Source: Brevundimonas sp. A19_0
GTDB taxonomy: Bacteria; Pseudomonadota; Alphaproteobacteria; Caulobacterales; Caulobacteraceae
Length of the DNA: 64,000 nucleotides
NCBI RefSeq assembly: GCF_017744255.1
Contig: NZ_JAGHQP010000004.1
Location: forward strand, 161,177 to 225,176
Reading direction: 5' to 3'
Shown here: in pieces, positions 54,477-61,206 of the stretch
How positions within the stretch are numbered: the stretch's first letter is position 1
Layout: every line of letters starts with the position of its first letter
Notes under the pieces: model-generated
Database searches by the model: none
Seen by the model: only the letters and a program-made list of their open reading frames with translations
Told to the model about the DNA's origin: nothing
Made by a program: the position numbers and the translations under genes

Positions 54477-54641
54477 GCGGTGGTTTTCCGGAAGCTTGCG
54501 TCGGGTGGCCGTATTCGGGCCTTACCGCAGCGCCCCCGGCGGGCGGGGATGTCCTGCGACACCTCCCGGAACGGCCGAGTATCCCCCTCGACCCTTGCCC
54601 TCATCACGCACCCGGAGGCGGTGATCGAGGGTGTTTGAAAT

Positions 54642-54681
54642 GGCCTACCGCTCGCGACGCGGTCGCTCGCTGCTTGAGGCC
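54642..54681. repeat. Dispersed structured element, copy 2
   Basis: The copy reads GGCCT (54642-54646) with AGGCC (54677-54681) as outer arms and GCGAC-GCG-GTCGC (54654-54666) as inner hairpin, then TCGCTGCTTGAG. Against copy 1 (26740-26781) the inner stem changes A-T to G-C in a paired way while the loop and the TCGCTGC-TGAG tail stay the same. Confidence 0.6.
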
Positions 54682-54918
54682 CCTCCAACCCCGCTCCATC
54701 GCTCCCGCCGCTCACAAGGTCGCAGGCCTTACGAGCCCTCCGTGCGACGGGACGGGAGGAGGTTTGCACACGGCTGGACCAAGGCGGGGAAGTCGGGGCG
54801 GGAAACGGTGGGGGTGCTGAAAGGGCGAGGAAATTCGGGCGCGGCTGTGATGGCTGACGCGTTTGACCAAGAGCGGCTTGGAGGGCGAGGGGCGGGGTGC
54901 CATTATGAGGGGAGGGGG

Positions 54919-55479
54919 ATGTCCACTATGAAGATGCGCAGACTTCTGGTGACGGGCGGGCTGGTTGTGCTGGCCTTGCTGGGCTGGGTCAGTTTCGGCA
55001 TTTGGCAGCCGCTCGTTGAGGAAGCGATCTGGCCCATGCCGGTCGATGAAAACGGGATTGCGATTTACGAGCGCGTCGGCGAAGCCCCTGTCAGGCCCTA
55101 TCCGACGGCGACGACAGTCCGTCTGGTGCTCTCGGAAGACGGTGGCAGACCCCCGGACGATCGTGAGGGTCGAGAACTGTCCGATCAGGACCGGCGGGCG
55201 TTCGGAGCAACCCTGATACGGGCTTCGGAGCGCTACAGCTCCGGTGCGGCCTGCTTCGTGCCCCACCATTTTTTCCGGTACTATGATGCGGAGGGCGCCC
55301 TGATCGGGGAGATCGCGGTCTGCTTCTGCTGTCACGGGGCCAGCGCCTGGCCCGCATTGTTTCCGGCCACGGGGGGAAATGTACTCCATCCCTATGACAA
55401 CCGGCTCGACTTTGACGAGGAAAACCTCGCCGCGCTGATCGAGTTGTGGGGCCTGCCGGTCGATCTGGGCTGTCGATAG
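54919..55479 (+). CDS. Membrane-anchored protein of unknown function
   Basis: The 186-residue product has one N-terminal hydrophobic segment (LLVTGGLVVLALLGWVSFGIW) and a periplasmic domain that includes AACFVPHHFFRYYDAEGALIGEIAVCFCCHGASAW, with four cysteines in a CFVPHH and CFCCH layout that could bind metal or form disulfides. The end is LIELWGLPVDLGCR. Either the ATG at 54919 or that at 54928 could start it; both follow GAGGGGAGGGGG. The family is unknown to me. A similar-sized lipoprotein gene follows on the same strand after 82 bases. Confidence 0.65.
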   Translation: MSTMKMRRLLVTGGLVVLALLGWVSFGIWQPLVEEAIWPMPVDENGIAIYERVGEAPVRPYPTATTVRLVLSEDGGRPPDDREGRELSDQDRRAFGATLIRASERYSSGAACFVPHHFFRYYDAEGALIGEIAVCFCCHGASAWPALFPATGGNVLHPYDNRLDFDEENLAALIELWGLPVDLGCR

Positions 55480-55561
55480 ACGCAAGGGGGGATCTCCGGC
55501 TCAGTGGACAGGGCCGGTTGCGACCCGTTGCGGACCTTCCCTCCGTGTTCAATGATCCGAC

Positions 55562-56077
55562 ATGCAACGAGATGAACACCGACGGCGGACGATCGGACAA
55601 CGGACCTGTCTGGCCGCATGCGTGGGAGTGACGTTGCTTGCTGCCTCGTGCGGTCGCGACGGGCCCAGCGGCGAGCAGCCAGGTCGAGAGGAACTCGCTG
55701 ACGAGCCGGACCGCGAGTATTGTGGTGGGGAGTTGCCCGAAGGTGCCGCGGCGGCCTATTTCGACCGCCTTGCCCGGCATCTGGAACGCTCGGACGAGCC
55801 TGTGCCCCTCGACTTCTATGCAGATGTCGTCACCCTCACCGAGGGCGGCAGAAGGCTATCGTTCCGCATCAAGGAGATGGGACCCCAGGCCGAGCGGTTG
55901 CCGACACTGGCCGATTGGCGGGAGATATCCAGAAGGGGCGAGAGGAGCCTCCATCCCGCAGGCTACCGCGGGTGCTTCTTCAGCGCCGGCAAGGTATGGT
56001 TCGAGACGAACTATCCGGATGGCAGGTTCGCGCTCAGGGGATTCGACAAGGACAGGCCCTGGGCCTCTGACGAATGA
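55562..56077 (+). CDS. Lipoprotein of unknown function
   Basis: The 171-residue precursor has a basic N-terminus, then LAACVGVTLLAASC with lipobox LAASC. The mature part is acidic, with EYCGGELPEGAAAAYFDRLARHLE, VTLTEGGRRLSFRIKEMG, GYRGCFFSAGKVWFETNYPDG and GFDKDRPWASDE. Two cysteines besides the lipid one could pair. Its codon usage is less GC-biased than the housekeeping genes nearby, as in its upstream neighbour. I see no known family. The ATG at 55562 has no strong ribosome-binding site. Confidence 0.65.
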   Translation: MQRDEHRRRTIGQRTCLAACVGVTLLAASCGRDGPSGEQPGREELADEPDREYCGGELPEGAAAAYFDRLARHLERSDEPVPLDFYADVVTLTEGGRRLSFRIKEMGPQAERLPTLADWREISRRGERSLHPAGYRGCFFSAGKVWFETNYPDGRFALRGFDKDRPWASDE

Positions 56078-56147
56078 CCAATGTCAGCGCCTCACCGCCA
56101 GGCGACGGTCCGCGACCGACCCGACCCAAAGCGGACTTTAACCGCCC

Positions 56148-56294
56148 CTACGGGCAACTTCGGTCATCTTGGGCGCAAGCAGCAATCAGCGGCCAATCTT
56201 GATAGAGTTGATAGAGCGAAGGCCCGCGCCAAATGAGATACGCGGCCAACAGAACTGCGGCGATGCCGAACAGGACGCGTGTTCGCTTCTTCAT
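56148..56294 (-). CDS. Possible 48-residue single-helix membrane protein
   Basis: The reading frame MKKRTRVLFGIAAVLLAAYL, then IWRGPSLYQLYQ and a short polar end with two cysteines (AACAQDDRSCP), has the exact shape of a small membrane protein or uncleaved signal: basic N-terminus, one helix, short tail. The composition is lower in GC than the surroundings. The ribosome-binding site is weak. It stands alone between convergent and same-strand genes. It could be real or a remnant. Confidence 0.45.
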   Translation of the reverse strand: MKKRTRVLFGIAAVLLAAYLIWRGPSLYQLYQDWPLIAACAQDDRSCP

Positions 56295-56371
56295 TCGTCG
56301 AGGCTATCGAAGCGAACGTCCGCATTCCACCCATGGCGGCCTCCTGGACAGCCCGCCTGCCCGGTGAAGCC

Positions 56372-57256
56372 TCACTCCCCCTGCAGCAGGGCCTCCATCC
56401 CCTCCCGGTAGCTGGGGTAGCGGGGGCGCCAGCCGAGTTCGGCCTTGGCGCGGGCGTTGGAGAGGCGTTTGTTGTCGAGGTAGAAGCGGCGCATGGAGTC
56501 CGACACCGAGGGGTCGGTCCAGTCAATCTCGGGCGGGGTCGGAAGGCCCATGCGGCGAGCGGTCCAGGCCATGACGGCATCGGCGGGCGAGGGCGCGTCG
56601 TCGCACAGGGTATAGGCGCGGCCGGGGTTGGGCCGGTCCATCGAGGCCCTGAGCCCCGAGACCACATCGTCGACGTGGATGCGGTTGAAGACCTGGCCGG
56701 GCTTGTGCACCAGCCGGGCGGTGCCGTCGCGCAGACGCCCGATGACATTGCGTCCCGGGCCATAGAGGGCGGGCAGGCGGAAGATCTGGATGGTCAGGCC
56801 CATGCCCTGACCGGCCTCCAGCCATTCGGCCTCGGCGCGGACGCGGCGGGCGCCGGTCAGGCTGGAGGCATGGAGGGGCTCGTCCTCAAAGGCCCAGGCG
56901 CCGGCCCGGTCGCCATAGACGGCGCTGGACGAGATATAGCCGATCCAGTCCGGCCAGGCGCCCGCGGTCGACAGCGCCGGGATCAGGGCCTTGAGCCCCG
57001 GGCAGCCGGTGGGCTCGGGCGGGGTGGTGATCAGCAGGGTCTGGACGGTCGATACGGCCTCCTTGAGCGCGTCGGGATCGGCCGGGTCGACGGCCTGAAA
57101 GCCGGCGTCCGCAAGTTCGGCGCGGGTCCCGGGCGAGCGCGAGGTCAGCCAGGCCGTGCCGCCCCCGGCCTGTATGTCGCGCCCAGCAGCCTGACCCAGC
57201 CAGCCGCCGCCGAAGACCAGAATCGACGGGGTCTGGTGAGGGCGGGACGGGCTCAC
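56372..57256 (-). CDS. NAD(P)-binding epimerase/dehydratase-like protein
   Basis: The 294-residue protein has a Rossmann start (SILVFGGGWLGQAAGRD) and later YISSSAVYGDRAGAW, RLPALYGPGRNVIGRL and FNRIHVDDV, as in the YeeZ/WcaG branch of extended short-chain dehydrogenases. The TYGDR-type catalytic Tyr is present but the usual Tyr-x3-Lys pair is altered, as in several YeeZ-like members, so its reaction is unclear. The start is a GTG at 57256, 13 bases after the sqdB stop, and the two are likely cotranscribed. A link to sulfolipid or nucleotide-sugar metabolism is inferred only from position. Confidence 0.82.
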   Translation of the reverse strand: MSPSRPHQTPSILVFGGGWLGQAAGRDIQAGGGTAWLTSRSPGTRAELADAGFQAVDPADPDALKEAVSTVQTLLITTPPEPTGCPGLKALIPALSTAGAWPDWIGYISSSAVYGDRAGAWAFEDEPLHASSLTGARRVRAEAEWLEAGQGMGLTIQIFRLPALYGPGRNVIGRLRDGTARLVHKPGQVFNRIHVDDVVSGLRASMDRPNPGRAYTLCDDAPSPADAVMAWTARRMGLPTPPEIDWTDPSVSDSMRRFYLDNKRLSNARAKAELGWRPRYPSYREGMEALLQGE

Positions 57257-57269
57257 GCGTGATCCGGGA

Positions 57270-58505
57270 TCAGGCCGTGCGCAGATGGGCGGCGGCGGTC
57301 GCCGACACCACGGGCTCGGACTTGAGGGCCTCGGCGCGCCGGGCGTTCCAGCTGGAGACGCAGGGGATCTTGGAGCGGTCGGCCCGCTCGGCATAGCGGC
57401 GGGCGATCTCGGTCACGTCCTGCATCAGCCCCTCGGCCAGGGTGATGGGCTTGAGGCCCAGTTCCCGGAACTGATCATTGGCGACGACGAGCTCGTTCTC
57501 GTCGGCTTCCTGACGGGGGTTGGGGACGTTGTGGATCTCGGCGCCGGTCATGCCCGAGATCAGTTCGGCGAGGTCGCGCACGCGGCGGCTCTCGGTCATC
57601 TGGTTGAGGATCTTGACCCGGTCGCCGGCCTTGGGCGGGTTCTGCAGGGCCAGCTCGACGCAGCGGACCGTGTCCTGGATGTGGATGAAGGCGCGCGTCT
57701 GGCCACCCGATCCGTGCACCGTCAACGGATAGCCGAGTGCGGCCTGGATGAGGAAGCGGTTCAGCACGGTGCCGTAGTCGCCGTCATAGTCGAAACGGTT
57801 GATCAGGCGCTCGTCCTTGCGGGTTTCCTCGGTCTCGGCGCCCCAGACGATGCCCTGGTGCAGGTCGGTGATTCGCAGGCCGTCGTTCTTGGCGTAGAAC
57901 TGGAAGAGCAGGGCGTCCTGCGTCTTGGTCATATGGTAGATGGAGCCGGGGTTCGGGGGGAACAGGATTTCCTGTTCGGTCGGGCCGAAGTCGGTCTCGA
58001 CGGTGACCTTGAGATAGCCCTCGGGGATGCGCAGGCCGGCGGTGGTGTAGCCATAGACGCCCATGGTGCCGAGGTGGGCCAGGTGGACGTCGCGGCCGCT
58101 CTCGACGATGGCGGCCAGCAGGTGGTTGGTGGCGTTCAGATTGTTGTCGACGGTGTAGAGCTTGTGCCGGGCCGACTTCATCGAATAGGGCGCGGCGCGC
58201 TGTTCGGCGAAGTGGACGACGCTGTCGGGCGCGAAGTCGCGGATCAGGGCGACCAGCCGGTCAAACTCCTTGCCGACCGTCATATTGACGAAGCCGATGT
58301 CCTTGCCGGAGACGGCCTTCCAGGCCTCGATCCGCTCGCCCATCGAGCGGATGGGCGTCAGGGACGAGACCTCGAGCTCATTGTCGATGTTCCGGCGCGA
58401 CAGATTGTCGACGATGGTCACATCCCAGCCGCGGGCCGACAGGTGCAAGGCCGTGGGCCAGCCGCAGAATCCGTCACCCCCGAGAACCAGAACGCGCATC
58501 GTCAC
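57270..58505 (-). CDS. sqdB: UDP-sulfoquinovose synthase
   Basis: The enzyme (SQD1/SqdB) joins sulfite to UDP-glucose to make UDP-sulfoquinovose, the head-group donor of the sulfolipid SQDG. The 411-residue protein has the cofactor loop VLGGDGFCGWPTALHLS, the variant ISRR-type NLSRRNIDNE, the region HFAEQRAAPYSMKSA, and the catalytic Tyr-x3-Lys in SIYHMTKTQD. The sulfite-binding region DLHQGIVWGAET is also typical. The ATG at 58505 is chosen. The glycosyltransferase that finishes SQDG (SqdX/SqdC/SqdD) is not adjacent. Sulfoquinovosyl lipids are reported for Brevundimonas, which supports the placement. Confidence 0.93.
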   Translation of the reverse strand: MTMRVLVLGGDGFCGWPTALHLSARGWDVTIVDNLSRRNIDNELEVSSLTPIRSMGERIEAWKAVSGKDIGFVNMTVGKEFDRLVALIRDFAPDSVVHFAEQRAAPYSMKSARHKLYTVDNNLNATNHLLAAIVESGRDVHLAHLGTMGVYGYTTAGLRIPEGYLKVTVETDFGPTEQEILFPPNPGSIYHMTKTQDALLFQFYAKNDGLRITDLHQGIVWGAETEETRKDERLINRFDYDGDYGTVLNRFLIQAALGYPLTVHGSGGQTRAFIHIQDTVRCVELALQNPPKAGDRVKILNQMTESRRVRDLAELISGMTGAEIHNVPNPRQEADENELVVANDQFRELGLKPITLAEGLMQDVTEIARRYAERADRSKIPCVSSWNARRAEALKSEPVVSATAAAHLRTA

Positions 58506-58595
58506 TCACCCAACTGTTGCCGCGGATCCGGTCCGCGCGTCCTGAGTAAAGCAAGGGGGGCCGGTTCCCAAGCCCGAACCTCGCGGCGGAATGGC

Positions 58596-59452
<857 letters not shown>

Positions 59453-59456
<4 letters not shown>

Positions 59457-60115
59457 GCGGCCTCCTTGAGGGCAGTTTCGGTCAGGAATTCGAGCAGATC
59501 GGGGGTGTGGTGATCGACCCAGTCGCCGATCTCGTGGCCATGGCCGTCGCCGACCAGCACCGTGGTCATGCCCAGCGCCTTGGCCGGGGCCAGGTTGCGC
59601 GGCGTGTCCTCGAAGAAGACGGCTTCCTCGGCCTCGATGGCGTGGGCGGCGAGGAACCGCCGGAAGGTGGCCGGGGCCGGCTTGGGCACCAGATCCATGT
59701 CCTCGATGGCGAACACGCCCTCGAAGGCGCCGGTGATGCCGATGCGCTCCAGCACCCGGGCGGCATGATAGCGGGCGCCATTCGTCAGGACGAACCGCCG
59801 GCCGGGCAGGCGGCGCAGGGCCGCGTCCAGATCCGGATTGGGCTCGAGCGAATCCAGCGGCACGTCATGGACCTCGGTCAGGAAGGCCTCGGGGTCGACC
59901 GCATAGTTGGCCATCAGGCCGGCGAGCGTCGTGCCGTGCTCGTTCAGGAACTGCTTTTGCAGGACACGGGCCTCCTCGCGCGGCAGGCCGACGGCCGCCA
60001 TCATGAAGGTGTTGATGCGCTCCTGTACCAGCCGCATCACGCCCTGTTCGCGCGGATACAGGGTGTCGTCCATGTCGAAGATCCAGACGCGGGCGCGGTG
60101 GAGCTCGACGCTCAT
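59453..60115 (-). CDS. HAD-family pyrimidine 5'-nucleotidase-like hydrolase
   Basis: The 220-residue protein has the HAD motifs in order: motif I DMDDTLYP (nucleophile Asp14-region), motif [10 protein letters not shown], and motifs [16 protein letters not shown] and FFEDTPRNL. The Sdt1/SSM1-like pattern [15 protein letters not shown] suggests a nucleotidase acting on UMP, CMP or similar substrates, as in proteobacterial neighbours of argB. It overlaps argB and dapD by four bases on each side. A direct role in arginine or lysine synthesis is not implied. Confidence 0.88.
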
Positions 60116-61038
60116 CTGGCCCGCACCAGGGTTCCGGCCCCGTGTTCGGTGAACAGCTCGACCAGCATGGCGTGGGGGCGGCGACCGTCGAGGATAACCA
60201 CGGCCTCGACCCCGGCACGCACGGCGGCCATGGCGGTCTGCAGCTTGGGGATCATGCCGCCGGTGGCGGTGCCGTCGGCGATCAGGCCCTCGGCCTCGGC
60301 CAGGGTCATCTGGCGGATGATCTGGCCGTCCTTGCCCTTGACCCCCTCGACGTCGGTGAGCAGCAGCATGCGCCTGGCGCCGAGCGCCCCGGCCAGGGCG
60401 CCCGCGACCGTGTCGGCATTGACGTTATAGGTCTGGCCGTCCTCGGCCACGCCGATCGGGGCGACGACCGGCACCCAGTCGGCATCGGATTCGATCAGCC
60501 GGGTAATCAGCTTGGCGTCGACGCGGGTCGGTTCGCCGACAAAGCCCAGATCGACCTCCTGCTCGATCAGGCTGTCAGGGTCGCGCCGGGTGCGGCGGGT
60601 CTTTTCGACGGTCAGCAGGCCGGCGTCCTTGCCCGACAGGCCCACGCCGCGCACGTCGGCCTGTTTGCCGGCGACGGTGATCCAGTGGGCGATCTCCTTG
60701 TTGACCGCGCCGGACAGGACCATTTCGGCCACCTGCATGGTGTCGGGATCGGTGACCCGCAGGCCGTCGACAAAACTGGACTTGACGCCCGCCTTGTCCA
60801 GCATGGCGCTGATCTGGGGCCCGCCGCCGTGCACCACGACCGGGTTCACCCCCATCAGCTTCAGCAGCACGATATCGGCGGCGAACTGTTTCGCCACGGC
60901 CGTCTCGCCCATGGCGTGGCCGCCGTACTTTATGACCACGGTCTGGCGGTCATAGTTCTGGATATAGGGCAGCGCCTCGGCCAGGGTCTTGGCCGTGGTC
61001 CAGGCGCGGTCTTCGGATTGGCGTTCGATCTCGTCCAT
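60112..61038 (-). CDS. argB: ArgB, N-acetylglutamate kinase
   Basis: ArgB phosphorylates N-acetylglutamate in arginine synthesis. The 308-residue protein has [22 protein letters not shown], the substrate motif [13 protein letters not shown], the [16 protein letters not shown] loop, and the C-terminal [34 protein letters not shown]. The N-terminal helix (residues 1-about 25) is the type found in arginine-sensitive hexameric enzymes, so feedback inhibition is likely. The ATG at 61038 is chosen. It is the first gene of its operon and divergent from the metalloprotease gene, 168 bases away. Confidence 0.96.
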   Translation of the reverse strand: MDEIERQSEDRAWTTAKTLAEALPYIQNYDRQTVVIKYGGHAMGETAVAKQFAADIVLLKLMGVNPVVVHGGGPQISAMLDKAGVKSSFVDGLRVTDPDTMQVAEMVLSGAVNKEIAHWITVAGKQADVRGVGLSGKDAGLLTVEKTRRTRRDPDSLIEQEVDLGFVGEPTRVDAKLITRLIESDADWVPVVAPIGVAEDGQTYNVNADTVAGALAGALGARRMLLLTDVEGVKGKDGQIIRQMTLAEAEGLIADGTATGGMIPKLQTAMAAVRAGVEAVVILDGRRPHAMLVELFTEHGAGTLVRAR

Positions 61039-61146
61039 GGCCCGCGCTCACTAGAGCGGATCGCCCCAAAACGGAAGCGGGCGCGGAACGCGTGTGGCCC
61101 GGGTACCGCGCTCACCAGCAGTTGATACCCATCGTTCCGGTAACGC

Positions 61147-61172
61147 TTGTCGTTCGGAAATCCTGCTCTAGG
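61147..61172 (+). promoter_or_regulatory. Candidate housekeeping promoter for the serralysin gene
   Basis: TTGTCGT (61147-61153) and GCTCTAGG (61165-61172), 11 bases apart, fit the Caulobacter-type consensus TTGACGS-N10-14-GCTANAWC with two or three mismatches. The start codon at 61207 lies 35 bases downstream. Confidence 0.4.
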
Positions 61173-61206
61173 GTGCGCGATGGATATTTATGTGAGGGGC
61201 CTTCCC

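Larger units (their letters stand above)
54366..54918. other. 553-base noncoding region rich in inverted repeats
   Basis: No convincing gene lies here, though the frame of the next gene is open back to 54631. It holds a structured element at 54411-54476, a second set of arms CCCTCGA / TCGAGGG with ATCAC / GTGAT inside at about 54586-54632, a dispersed element at 54642-54681, and then a G-rich stretch up to the next start. It is by far the longest noncoding part of the window. It could contain a small RNA, a long leader, or debris of a lost gene. Confidence 0.6.
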
